Of a DNA stretch of 38,391 bases, positions 30,965 through 38,391 are shown piece by piece (the stretch's first letter is position 1; every line of letters starts with the position of its first letter). Under the pieces are notes generated by a model that saw only the letters and a program-made list of their open reading frames with translations, ran no database searches and was not told where the DNA came from. The DNA is from Alphaproteobacteria bacterium (lineage in GTDB: Bacteria > Pseudomonadota > Alphaproteobacteria > SMXS01). The stretch covers positions 1 through 38,391 of the forward strand of contig WGNW01000090.1 of assembly GCA_016124315.1 (NCBI GenBank). Reading direction: 5' to 3'. A program made the translations under genes and the position numbers.

Positions 30965-33778
30965 ATGACGGGTCGGGGCAATCGCAGGAAGGGCATGACG
31001 GCGGCGGGGATCGCCGCGCTGGCGGCGGCGGGGATCGCGCTCACGCCGCCGGCGGCGGCCCAGGACGTGACGGACGTGCCGCGCATCGGCGACAAGGGAG
31101 GCGACTACGGCCAGTGGCGCACACCCTATTTCGTCTACCGCATGGACCGCTCGACCCAGATGGAGCGGCCCGACCTGGACGTGGGCGTCGCCATCCAGGA
31201 CAGCCAGCGGGCGCTGCTGGTGGTCAACTTCTTCTACGAGGGCGGCAAGTACTCCAACTACCAGCAGGCGGTGGTCAACCGCATCCTGTTCTACCTGTCC
31301 AACCGCATCACCAACTACGAGGTGCGGCTGCTGGAGGTGATGGTGGCCTCGGCCGACGGCAAGCCGGTCTACGACAAGGAGCTGTTCAAGTACTACGCCA
31401 ACAACACCCTGGGCGCCTATGGCGAGAACGTGCCCGGCAAGCCGATCATGCCCTATGCCCAGGTCTATTTCGGCGGCCGGATGATCTACGACTTCTCGGT
31501 GATGTCGGGCGCCAGGAACGACGAGATGGTGGTCGACAACGCCCGCGCCATTCAGTCGTCGATGCTGAAGATCGCCACCGAGGTGAACACCGCCCAACTC
31601 CAGCCGGAGCCGGAGGAGCAGGACGAGCCGGAGGTGCGCCAGCCCGACCTGCCGCCCGAACTGCCGCTGCCGGCGGCACCGTCCCAGCACGCGCCGCAGG
31701 CCCGAACGGCGCCGCAGGCCCGGACCGCGCCGCAGCCGCCGACGCCCGCCCCACCCCCGGCGCCGGCACCCCGGCCCGAACCGTCACGGAGCGTCGAGGC
31801 GCAGCCGGCGGAACAGCCGCGCGCGGCGCCCCCATCGCCGGCACCTTCGCCGTCGCCGCGCGCCGAACAGCCGCCGGTCCTCGAAGCACCGTCATCACAA
31901 CCGGCGCAGGCGACGACCTCGGCACCCAGGCAGCCAGCTCCCGCACGGCCGTCGCCCGCCGCCCGGTCCGAGCCCGCCGCATCGCCGGCCCCCTCGTCCG
32001 CCGCGACGGCCGCGCCGCCCGAACCCGCCCCCGGCGGGACGCCCGAACCCCAGGCGGTGGCGCCCAAGCCGGCCGCACCACCGGCTGCCGCTGCCGCGCC
32101 GGAGGCATCAAGGCCGGCGCCGCCCCCCGAGAAGCCGGCGAGCGCCCCGGCCTCTTCCGGGCCCTCCGGAAGCGCCGCCGCGGCGGTCCGGCAGGCCGCC
32201 GAACCCGCTCCATCCGCATCGCCGGCCGCGGCGCCCCGCACCGAGCCTGCAGCCGCGAAGGCCGCCGAAGCCGCCGCCCCGCCCCCCGCGCCCCGGGCAA
32301 CCGAGCCAGCCGCGGCATCCCGAGCGGCCCCCGGCGAGCCGGGCCCGTACACGCCCTCGCCGACCCCGCCGGCCCAGAGCACGCCGGCCGCGACCCCGCC
32401 GGCGTCGACCCCGCCGGCGTCGACCACGGCGCAGCCGGCAAAGCAGCCCGAGCCCGCCTCGGCGCCCCCCGCCGCTGCGACGGCGCGCACCGCCGAACCG
32501 CCCGTCGCCGCGGCACCGCCGGCGGCGTCTTCGCCGGCATCGACCGGGACGCAGACCGCGAAACCGCCCGCGGCGGAACCGGCCGCGGCAGCCAGCATCC
32601 CGCCGACCGTGGAGGCGCCCAAGGCGTCCGGTCCCAGCGTGCCACCAAGGACCGTGTCGCTGCCCGAGGCGCCCGTACCGATCGAGCCGGTGCCGACGCG
32701 CCAGATCGAGACGAAAGCCGCTCCGTCGACGACCCGCTCGGGGGAGACCGAAGCTGCGGCGCCGGCCGCGCCGGCACCGGGGGAGACCTCCGGCAAGCCG
32801 CCGCTGATCCAGCCCGACGCGACGCCACCGAGGAACCCGCTGCTGCTCTACCAGCAGCCCGAGGGCGACACGCGGCCGGCGCCCCGCCTGCCCTGGCCCG
32901 CACCGAACCAGCCTACGGCGGCGGCGACCGAATCGATGCCGGCTCGATCGGCGCCGGCCGCGGAGGCGCCGGCGGTGGCCGTGCCGTCCGCAGCCGAGGC
33001 CGCGACGCCGGCGCAGGCAGCGCCGCAGAAGGCTGAATCGTCCCGGAGTGTTCCGGAGGCGCCCACGCCGTCGCGCGAGCCTGCCGCGACCGCGCCGCCA
33101 TCCGCTCCGGAAACCCCGCCGGCCGCCCCCGCCGAACGGCCGGTCATGCACGTGCCGGTCGTCCAGCCGGAATCCCAGCACCGGCAGTCGCCCGAGCCCC
33201 GGGTTACGCCGGTCACGCCCGCGCCCGCCGAGCCCCCGTCAGCCGCAAAGCCCGCCGCACAGCCGCAGGCGGGCCGGCCGGTCGACATCACGCCCGCGCC
33301 CGTCGCGCCAGCGACGGCACCAGCGACAGCCGCACCGACACCCGTTACGCCGCCGGCCCGGCCGGTCGACATCACGCCCGCACCCGCCGCGCCGGCGACG
33401 GCACCAGCGCCAGCCACGCCGACGCCCGTTACGCCGCCGGCCCGCCCCCCCACCGCGGAACCCTCTGCCGGCACGCCGCCGGCCAGTGCGCCTCGGACGC
33501 CTCCATCCCCGACCACTTCGCCGCCCGCCAGTCCGCCGCCGGCCAGCGAGCCGACGACTGTCAGGCGGCCGGCACCAGCGCAACAGACGGACCGGCAGCC
33601 GACAGCCGGACCGAAACGGGTGAAGCTGCCTCTGATTCAGCCGGAATCCCTGGGCCTCGTGCCCATGACGGACCCGATCAAGCCGGACGAACCGGACAAG
33701 ACGCCTCCCGGCACGGACGGAAAGAGCAAGGACGACGGGTCGGCAGGCTCCGGCAGCAGCACCCCGCCCGAGCGCTGA
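30965..33778 (+). CDS. Secreted protein with long proline/alanine-rich disordered region, unknown function
   Basis: 937 residues from ATG 30965; the frame is open to 30716 but that part is repeat DNA. A signal peptide (MTGRGNRRKGMTAAGIAALAAAGIAL...AAAQD, cleavage near 33) is followed by a folded domain (~35-215; phrases YGQWRTPYFVYRMDRS, LLVVNFFYEGGKYSNYQQAV, PYAQVYFGGRMIYDFSVMSGA) that I do not recognise. From ~225 to the end lie about 700 residues dominated by Pro, Ala, Thr, Ser and Glu, almost certainly disordered and able to span the periplasm or cross the wall. Internal structure: two 28-residue tandem repeats (RPVDITPAP...VTPPA at 33277-33444) and a recurrent motif P-L/V-I/V-Q-P-E/D (32801, 33152, 33625). 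Coding is supported by the clean first third and the signal peptide. Confidence 0.8.
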   Translation: MTGRGNRRKGMTAAGIAALAAAGIALTPPAAAQDVTDVPRIGDKGGDYGQWRTPYFVYRMDRSTQMERPDLDVGVAIQDSQRALLVVNFFYEGGKYSNYQQAVVNRILFYLSNRITNYEVRLLEVMVASADGKPVYDKELFKYYANNTLGAYGENVPGKPIMPYAQVYFGGRMIYDFSVMSGARNDEMVVDNARAIQSSMLKIATEVNTAQLQPEPEEQDEPEVRQPDLPPELPLPAAPSQHAPQARTAPQARTAPQPPTPAPPPAPAPRPEPSRSVEAQPAEQPRAAPPSPAPSPSPRAEQPPVLEAPSSQPAQATTSAPRQPAPARPSPAARSEPAASPAPSSAATAAPPEPAPGGTPEPQAVAPKPAAPPAAAAAPEASRPAPPPEKPASAPASSGPSGSAAAAVRQAAEPAPSASPAAAPRTEPAAAKAAEAAAPPPAPRATEPAAASRAAPGEPGPYTPSPTPPAQSTPAATPPASTPPASTTAQPAKQPEPASAPPAAATARTAEPPVAAAPPAASSPASTGTQTAKPPAAEPAAAASIPPTVEAPKASGPSVPPRTVSLPEAPVPIEPVPTRQIETKAAPSTTRSGETEAAAPAAPAPGETSGKPPLIQPDATPPRNPLLLYQQPEGDTRPAPRLPWPAPNQPTAAATESMPARSAPAAEAPAVAVPSAAEAATPAQAAPQKAESSRSVPEAPTPSREPAATAPPSAPETPPAAPAERPVMHVPVVQPESQHRQSPEPRVTPVTPAPAEPPSAAKPAAQPQAGRPVDITPAPVAPATAPATAAPTPVTPPARPVDITPAPAAPATAPAPATPTPVTPPARPPTAEPSAGTPPASAPRTPPSPTTSPPASPPPASEPTTVRRPAPAQQTDRQPTAGPKRVKLPLIQPESLGLVPMTDPIKPDEPDKTPPGTDGKSKDDGSAGSGSSTPPER
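33277..33444 (+). repeat. Two tandem 84-bp repeats inside the proline/alanine-rich gene
   Basis: The unit begins GCCGGTCGACATCACGCCCG at 33277 and again at 33361 and ends ACGCCGCCGGCCCG each time. It encodes 28 residues (RPVDITPAP...PVTPPA) without changing frame. Copies differ at scattered positions, which indicates an older duplication that is kept in frame. Shorter in-frame tandem units exist at about 31690-31737 (APQART) and about 32390-32425 (TPPAS). Confidence 0.8.
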
Positions 33779-33800
33779 GACCGCCCCAGTCCTGGCGCTC

Positions 33801-35066
33801 TCAGTCCTGGCGCGCGGCGACCTTGCCGGAGCGGCCGGCGGCGAACTTGGCCCGGTCGATGGAGGCGCGGATCACCGGGATATCCTCTTCCGCCAGCGGC
33901 TGCATACGCTGCTTGCGGGCGAGCGCCGCCTCGATATGGGGCGCCAGTTCCTCCGCCTTGCGCCGCTCGCGCTCGACGGCCTTGTCCTTGAACTCGGGCA
34001 GGATCCGTTCGGCGAACAGGTTCAGGGACTCGACGATCTGGTCGTGCGGGTTGCGGCCCGCCTGCTGCAGCAGGATCACCTGGTCGACACCCGCCGCCTC
34101 GAACTCGTGCAGGTGGCGGCGCACGTCGTCCGGCGTGCCGATGCCCGAGGAATATTGTGGGTCGAGGGCGGCGGTGCGGACGATCTCCTCGGTCTTGTTG
34201 CCGCGGATGTCGTGGAAGTCGCGCCACAGGGTGGTGCGGCCGGGCACCGTGTCCTTGGTCACCAGCGAGCCCAGCGCGTAGCCGAAGAACTCGAAGCCGT
34301 CCTGGCCGCGGCGGATCGCCTCCGACCGGTCGGGATGCACGGAGAAGCTGGAGACCATGGCGATGTTGGCGTTGACCGCATGGCCCACCGGCACGCAGGC
34401 GTCGCTCCTGATGGTGCCGTAGTAGATGTCGGCCCAGTGCTTCGCCTCCTCGGGATTGACGAAGGCGAAGGCCAGTGCGCCGACGCCCAGGCTGGCGGCG
34501 ATGCGGATGGTCTCGCGGTTGGAGCAGGCCATCCACAGCGGCGGGTGCGGTTTCTGCATGGGCTTGGGGATGACGTTGCGGCACGGCATGGAGAAGTATT
34601 TCCCCTCGTAGCCGGGATAGGGGTTCATGGTCATCATGTTGGCCACCTGCTCCACGGCATCGATGGCCATCGCCCGCTTCTCCTTGGCGGGGATGTTGTA
34701 GCCGTGCAGCTCCATCCGCGTGGCGCCCTCGCCGAAGCCCAGCTGGGCGCGCCCGTTCGACACCAGGTCGAGCATGGACACCACCTCGGCGGTGCGCGCC
34801 GGATGGTTGTAGTTGGGGATCACCTGGCGGATGCCGTGGCCCAGCCGGATGTTCTTGGTGCGCGCCGCCGCTGCCGCCAGGAAGGTCTCCGGCGCCGAGC
34901 AGTGGGAATATTCGTCGAGGAAGTGGTGCTCGACCGCCCAGGCGTAGTCGATACCCAGCGCGTCGGCGAGGGCGACCTGGTCCAGCGCCTCGTGCACCAG
35001 CCGGTGCTCGTCGTCCTCGCTCCACGGTTTCGGTAGCTGCAGTTCATAGAAGACGCCGAAGCGCAT
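33801..35066 (-). CDS. LLM-class flavin-dependent oxidoreductase (luciferase-like monooxygenase)
   Basis: 421 residues of the bacterial-luciferase TIM barrel: MRFGVFYELQLPKPW at the first strand, DYAWAVEHHFLDEYSH (His-rich active-site loop), IRLGHGIRQVIPNYNHPARTAEVVSMLDLVSNGRAQLGFGEG, and PPLWMACSNRETIRIAASLGVGALAF. It is longer than the usual ~330-380 because of a charged helical C-terminal tail (~370-421, EFKDKAVERERRKAEELAPHIEAALARKQ). The group includes alkane, limonene and nitrilotriacetate-type monooxygenases using FMNH2 or F420; substrate and partner reductase are not evident. The ATG at 35066 follows GGGGAAATGCC. It is divergent from an EamA transporter with a 146-bp promoter region. 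Confidence 0.92.
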   Translation of the reverse strand: MRFGVFYELQLPKPWSEDDEHRLVHEALDQVALADALGIDYAWAVEHHFLDEYSHCSAPETFLAAAAARTKNIRLGHGIRQVIPNYNHPARTAEVVSMLDLVSNGRAQLGFGEGATRMELHGYNIPAKEKRAMAIDAVEQVANMMTMNPYPGYEGKYFSMPCRNVIPKPMQKPHPPLWMACSNRETIRIAASLGVGALAFAFVNPEEAKHWADIYYGTIRSDACVPVGHAVNANIAMVSSFSVHPDRSEAIRRGQDGFEFFGYALGSLVTKDTVPGRTTLWRDFHDIRGNKTEEIVRTAALDPQYSSGIGTPDDVRRHLHEFEAAGVDQVILLQQAGRNPHDQIVESLNLFAERILPEFKDKAVERERRKAEELAPHIEAALARKQRMQPLAEEDIPVIRASIDRAKFAAGRSGKVAARQD

Positions 35067-35212
35067 GGCATTTCCCCGTTCCGTTCCCCGGCGAAGCGTA
35101 CAGGACGCCGGCAGACCAAACAAAGTCATTCACGCAGAAACGTCCTATGTTGATGGAGCGCCGGCACCAGACGCGGTGGCGTGCGTTGTGGGACGTTGGA
35201 ACGAGAGGCCGC

Positions 35213-36235
35213 ATGACCGCATTCACCCACATTCCGGGCGGTGCCCACGACCACCTGATGGACCCGCCCAGGAGCGGCTGGGCGCGGCGGCTGTGGCATG
35301 CCGGGCTGCTGGTGACGCTGGCGGTGATGTGGGGGTCCGCGTTCCTGATGGTCGACCTGTCGCTGCGCGACTTCACGCCGCTCGAGTCGACGGTCGGCCG
35401 GCTGGTGGTGGCGGCGCTGTTCTTCACCGCCGGCTGCATCATCCGGCGCAAGCCCATCGAGCGGAGCTGGAGGTGCTGGGGGCTGCTGGCCGCGATGGCG
35501 CTGATCGGCAATTTGATGCCGTTCTTCCTGATCAACTGGGGCCAGCAGAAGGTGGAATCCGGCAACGCGGCCATCCTGATGGGCATGGTGCCGCTGGTCA
35601 CCGCCATGCTCGCCCAGATGTTCGTCAGGGGCGAGCGCTTCCACCGCTGGAAAATGGCCGGCATCGCCATCGGCTTCGCCGGCGTGCTGGTGCTGTTCGG
35701 CGGGCCGCAGCTTTCCGGGGGCGAGGGCGCCATGTGGGGCGCCGCCGCCATCCTGGTGGCGACGCTGGGCTACGCCGCCGGCACGATCCTCGCCGACAAG
35801 GCCAGCAGCTACCATTCGCTGCCCGTGGGCTTCGGCGTGATGTGGATCGCCTCGCTGGTCTCGGCGCCGATCTGGCTGGCGGTGGACGGCGTGCCGCCGC
35901 CGCACCCGTCCTGGGTGTCGGTGGGCGCGGTGGTGACCCTGGGCGTGTTCTGCACCGCCATGCCGACGCTGGCGCTGATCTACCTGGTGCGCAGCGCCGG
36001 GCCCACCTTCGCCGGCTTCACCAACTACCTGGTGCCGGTGATCGGCGTGGCGCTGGGCATCGTCTTCCTGGGCGAGCCGCTGAGCTGGAACGCGGTCGCG
36101 GCCCTGTTCCTGATCATCGGCGGCATCGTCATCGGCCAGATCGGCGGCCGGCGCGGCCGGAAGAAGCGGGGCGGCGAGGAGGCGGACCCCGGCGACGTCG
36201 CCGCCGGCCATGCGCCGGGGCGCGCCGCCCGTTGA
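35213..36235 (+). CDS. EamA-family (drug/metabolite) transporter
   Basis: 340 residues with about ten hydrophobic helices in two homologous EamA repeats: first LLVTLAVMWGSAFLMVDLSLRDFTPLESTVGRLVVAALFF (with the typical WGSAF near TM1), second AAAILVATLGYAAGTILADKASSY through FAGFTNYLVPVIGVALGIVFLGEPLSWNAVAALFLIIGGIVIGQI, with the conserved closing FLGEPLSW. DMT exporters move amino acids, nucleosides, drugs or metabolites. The ATG at 35213 follows GAGAGG; the upstream in-frame codons from 35147 lack a ribosome-binding site and are not used. A basic, Gly-rich cytoplasmic tail (RRGRKKRGGEEADPGD) ends it. Substrate unknown. Confidence 0.92.
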   Translation: MTAFTHIPGGAHDHLMDPPRSGWARRLWHAGLLVTLAVMWGSAFLMVDLSLRDFTPLESTVGRLVVAALFFTAGCIIRRKPIERSWRCWGLLAAMALIGNLMPFFLINWGQQKVESGNAAILMGMVPLVTAMLAQMFVRGERFHRWKMAGIAIGFAGVLVLFGGPQLSGGEGAMWGAAAILVATLGYAAGTILADKASSYHSLPVGFGVMWIASLVSAPIWLAVDGVPPPHPSWVSVGAVVTLGVFCTAMPTLALIYLVRSAGPTFAGFTNYLVPVIGVALGIVFLGEPLSWNAVAALFLIIGGIVIGQIGGRRGRKKRGGEEADPGDVAAGHAPGRAAR

Positions 36236-36291
36236 GCGGTCCGGCGTTTGCGCCCGGTGACGGCGCGCGGCGGCCGGGATAAGCTTCTCCC

Positions 36292-36759
36292 ATGACCCAG
36301 GCGATCATGCTGCTGCCCATCGGCTTCGTGCGTAACGCCCGCACCGCGGCGGTCGAAGACGATTGGGACGCCGTCGACAGCCGCATCGAGCTGGACACCG
36401 AGACCTTCGGGCCCGACGCACTGGCCGGGCTCGACGGCTTCTCCCATGTGGAGGTGCTGTTCCACTTCCACCTGCTCGGCGACGCCAAGGTGCACACCGG
36501 CGCGCGCCACCCGCGCGGCAACCTGGACTGGCCCAGGGTCGGCATCTTCGCCCAGCGCGGCAAGGACCGGCCCAACCGCCTCGGCGCCTGCGTCTGCCGT
36601 CTGCTGGCGGTCGACGGCACCACGCTCGCCGTGCGCGGCCTCGACGCCGTCGACGGCACGCCGGTGATCGACGTCAAGCCCTGGATGAAGGGGTTCGCCC
36701 CGCGCGGCCGCGTGCGCGAGCCCGGCTGGGCGGCGGAGATCATGAAGGATTACTGGTAG
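36292..36759 (+). CDS. TsaA/TrmO-like tRNA methyltransferase
   Basis: 155 residues. The diagnostic TrmO-family run is GIFAQRGKDRPNRLG (84-98), with the RPN involved in SAM binding in the TsaA beta-barrel; PIGFVRNAR at the start and DVKPWMKGF at ~127-135 are also typical. E. coli TrmO methylates N6-threonylcarbamoyladenosine at position 37 of threonine tRNAs. This protein has only the barrel domain and lacks the ~80-residue C-terminal extension of E. coli TrmO, as in the shorter archaeal and bacterial homologues, so tRNA specificity is probable, not certain. Its last ~46 bp are repeated at 37713-37758 in a decayed copy. It converges with the HxlR gene. Confidence 0.88.
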   Translation: MTQAIMLLPIGFVRNARTAAVEDDWDAVDSRIELDTETFGPDALAGLDGFSHVEVLFHFHLLGDAKVHTGARHPRGNLDWPRVGIFAQRGKDRPNRLGACVCRLLAVDGTTLAVRGLDAVDGTPVIDVKPWMKGFAPRGRVREPGWAAEIMKDYW

Positions 36760-36762
36760 GCG

Positions 36763-37152
36763 CTAATCCGGGTAGTAGTCCGACGGCTTCGCGGCCATGA
36801 ACCAGCCCGGCGGCTCCCACCGGTCAGGCAGATGCTCGGCTCCCCAGGATGTCAGCGCCTGCATGGCCGGCAGCAGGTCCGCGCCCTTGCGGGTCAGGCG
36901 GTAGCGGCCACGGGGGTTGCCCTCGTCGGTCAGGCGCTCGATCAGACCGGCGCATTCCAGCGTCTTCAGCCTGGCCGCCAGGATGTTGGTGGAGATCTTC
37001 TCCGGTCCGGCGAGGAAGTCGCCGTAACGCGAGAAGCCCACGAACAGTCCCCGCACAATCAGCAACGACCAGCGGTCGCCAACAATGTCGAGCGTGGAAG
37101 CGAGCGGGCAGCCGGAGCGGAAGCCGTCCGGGTCTGTGTTCCTTCGAGTCAC
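36763..37152 (-). CDS. HxlR-family winged-helix transcriptional regulator
   Basis: 129 residues with the HxlR plan: FRSGCPLASTLDIVGDRWSLLIVRGLF (Cys near the N-terminus, then the first helices), FLAGPEKISTNILAARLKTLECAGLIERL (recognition helix) and GRYRLTRKGADLLPAM (wing). The regulators sense electrophiles, aldehydes or redox state, sometimes through this Cys. I start at GTG 37152, with GGAG just upstream. A longer frame to ATG 37209 lacks a ribosome-binding site and would place both palindromic operators inside its coding sequence; it remains a less likely alternative. It is divergent from the membrane-protein gene at 37233, whose promoter it presumably controls, and ends 3 bp from the trmO stop. 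Confidence 0.88.
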   Translation of the reverse strand: MTRRNTDPDGFRSGCPLASTLDIVGDRWSLLIVRGLFVGFSRYGDFLAGPEKISTNILAARLKTLECAGLIERLTDEGNPRGRYRLTRKGADLLPAMQALTSWGAEHLPDRWEPPGWFMAAKPSDYYPD

Positions 37153-37167
37153 CTCTCCGATATAGAT

Positions 37168-37219
37168 CACTTGCGTTTTGCAAGCAATGGGCGCAACATT
37201 CACTTGCATTTTACAAGTG
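37168..37219. promoter_or_regulatory. Twin palindromic operators between HxlR gene and membrane-protein gene
   Basis: Two 19-bp sites of the same pattern: CACTTGCGTTTTGCAAGCA (37168-37186) and CACTTGCATTTTACAAGTG (37201-37219). The second is a near-perfect palindrome with 6-bp arms CACTTG/CAAGTG; the first has CTTGC/GCAAG arms. Centres are 33 bp apart, about three helical turns, so two dimers would sit on the same DNA face. The sites abut the ribosome-binding site of the plus-strand gene and the start of the HxlR gene. Autoregulation plus repression of the neighbour is the natural reading. Confidence 0.82.
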
Positions 37220-37232
37220 GGGAGGAACCGAC

Positions 37233-37637
37233 ATGACCGACCGCCGCTTCTGGCTGGGATTCGCCGCCTATCTCATCCCGACCTTTCCGCTCGGCTATTT
37301 CTGGCACCTGGCGTGGTTCGCGCCCCAATACCACCAGCTCGAGGCCTACCGCCCCGACGTGATCATTCCCCTCGGCCTGACGTCGATGATCATCCAGGGC
37401 GCCCTGTTGTCGTGGCTGTATCCGAAACTGTTCGATGGCGCGGCCGGCGGCTGGCTGGCCAGGGGCCTGAAGTTCGGCCTGCTGGTCGGCCTCTTCGCCT
37501 GGAGCTATTCGACCCTGGCGGTCGGCGCCAAGCACGTGATGACCTCGGTCCCGCTCTACGTCGAGCTGGAGACGGCGTTTACCATCGCGCAGTACGTCGT
37601 CACCGGGCCGCTGATCGCCCTGGCCTGGCGGCGGTGA
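37233..37637 (+). CDS. Small integral membrane protein, probable HxlR target
   Basis: 134 residues with four hydrophobic helices: FWLGFAAYLIPTFPLGYFWHLAWF (~6-29), VIIPLGLTSMIIQGALLSWLY (~43-63), GLKFGLLVGLFAWSYSTLAVGA (~78-99) and AFTIAQYVVTGPLIALAW (~114-131). The first is rich in aromatic residues and His. I do not recognise a named family with certainty. The ATG at 37233 follows GGGGAGGA at 37219-37226. The twin operators lie immediately upstream, and the HxlR gene is divergent, so it is most likely the regulated partner, possibly involved in response to the HxlR signal. No enzyme motifs are visible. Confidence 0.85.
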   Translation: MTDRRFWLGFAAYLIPTFPLGYFWHLAWFAPQYHQLEAYRPDVIIPLGLTSMIIQGALLSWLYPKLFDGAAGGWLARGLKFGLLVGLFAWSYSTLAVGAKHVMTSVPLYVELETAFTIAQYVVTGPLIALAWRR

Positions 37638-37659
37638 CAAACCCGTCATTCCAAGCCGC

Positions 37660-37758
37660 GCCGCCGCGTGGCGACCTGGACTGGCCCTACGGCGGCATCT
37701 GCGCGGCGCAGTCGGCGAGCCGGACTGGGCGGCGGGGATCATGAAGGATTACTGGTAG
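37660..37758 (+). pseudogene. Remnant of a trmO 3' region (internal deletion and frameshift)
   Basis: Two blocks repeat trmO at 36292-36759. Bases 37660-37710 match 36505-36557 and read RGDLDW, as trmO reads RGNLDW. After a deletion of about 150 bp, bases 37713-37758 match 36714-36759 at about 41 of 46 positions, with the last 22 bases (37737-37758) identical, reading GEPDWAAGIMKDYW and stop where trmO reads REPGWAAEIMKDYW and stop. The two blocks are in different frames, so no protein is made. The repeat lies 999 bp downstream of the intact copy and brackets the HxlR/membrane-protein pair. Confidence 0.85.
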
Positions 37759-37995
37759 AGCGTTCTCCGCGACCGTCGGCGCGCGCTCTCCGTCATCGCG
37801 GCGCCGCCCTTCGCGACGGCCCTGCGGGCCTCCTCAGGGCTAACGGATTGATATCGTACGTGAAAACCGTTGGTGCTGAGGAGCGGCCCTGAGCCTGCCG
37901 AAGGGGGCGCGTCGCGAAGCACCGCCACTGGACTCGGTCCATGGGCTGCTTCGCTGCGCTCGCAACGAAGCGGCTGCCGTGGCGGGGCGCGTCCC
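37759..37995. repeat. Inverted dispersed repeat, copy C, and adjacent repeat fragment
   Basis: TTCGCGACG (37810-37818) and its exact inverse CGTCGCGAA (37910-37918) bound a region whose inner parts, TCCTCAGGGCTAACGG and CCGTTGGTGCTGAGGAG, are also roughly inverse. The centre is AT-richer with CGTACG (37856-37861). Each arm resembles copies A and B at 25466 and 27828, which therefore look like single arms of this element. A further fragment at 37931-37975 (GACTCGGTCCATGGGCTGCTTCG) resembles the element at 30733-30837. No gene is supported here. Confidence 0.65.

Positions 37996-38391
<396 letters not shown>

Noticed and set aside
31114-33036. Additional long frames on both strands within the proline/alanine-rich gene
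   Set aside because: GC-rich low-complexity DNA keeps several frames open. Only the chosen frame has a signal peptide and a non-repetitive N-terminal domain.
33277-33444. CRISPR-like array
   Set aside because: Only two adjacent units without spacers, in frame inside a coding region.
36849-37232. Upstream extension of the small membrane protein
   Set aside because: It runs opposite the HxlR gene and through the operators; a strong ribosome-binding site precedes ATG 37233.

Overview
The window is a GC-rich chromosomal stretch from a Gram-negative bacterium. TonB-dependent receptors and an RND efflux pair demand an outer membrane. The CoA-transferase, TenA, HMG-CoA-lyase-like, VapC/Phd and single-domain response-regulator repertoire, with GC-rich palindromic intergenic repeats, suggests a free-living, metabolically versatile alphaproteobacterium. 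That placement is inference; no rRNA or species-level marker is present, and I see no tRNA, CRISPR array or transposase.

Layout. 1-1967: 3' part of a TonB-dependent receptor and its terminator. 2002-6959 (-): a three-gene signalling operon of membrane sensor kinase, Rcp1-type response regulator and hybrid kinase. 7235-9680 (-): TenA-family enzyme and a D-aminoacylase-type amidohydrolase. 10043-15640 (+): two tandem paralogous TonB receptors, each ending in the same UUCG terminator. 15769-19919 (+): RND adaptor and permease without an outer-membrane channel gene. 19926-21840 (-): a compact operon of SnoaL-like protein, small membrane-anchored protein and serine beta-lactamase-like hydrolase, divergent from a PRISE-type reductase (21899-22987). 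23245-25419 (+): a beta-decarboxylating dehydrogenase, a methyltransferase and a small membrane protein. 25602-27763 (-): VOC protein, VapC/Phd toxin-antitoxin pair with a palindromic operator, a cysteine-rich copper-storage-like protein and a GFA-type zinc protein. 28030-28293 (+): a YbiI-like zinc finger. 28467-30636: a CoA transferase divergent from an HMG-CoA-lyase-like enzyme. 30965-33778 (+): a very long proline/alanine-rich secreted protein. 33801-36235: a luciferase-like monooxygenase divergent from an EamA transporter. 36292-37758: TrmO-like protein, then an HxlR regulator divergent from a membrane protein with twin operators between them, then a decayed second copy of the trmO 3' end. 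37996-38391 (-): C-terminus of ThiC.

Much of the window looks like accessory metabolism and transport: uptake receptors, efflux, acyl-CoA chemistry, oxidoreductases. Intergenic spaces carry at least three families of palindromic, MITE-like repeats, one nested inside another. The points most worth a second look are the HxlR cassette bounded by trmO 3'-end repeats, the proline/alanine-rich protein with tandem and dispersed internal motifs, the SnoaL/small protein/beta-lactamase-like operon, and the copied receptor-plus-terminator units. Nothing here proves a new defence or mobile system.
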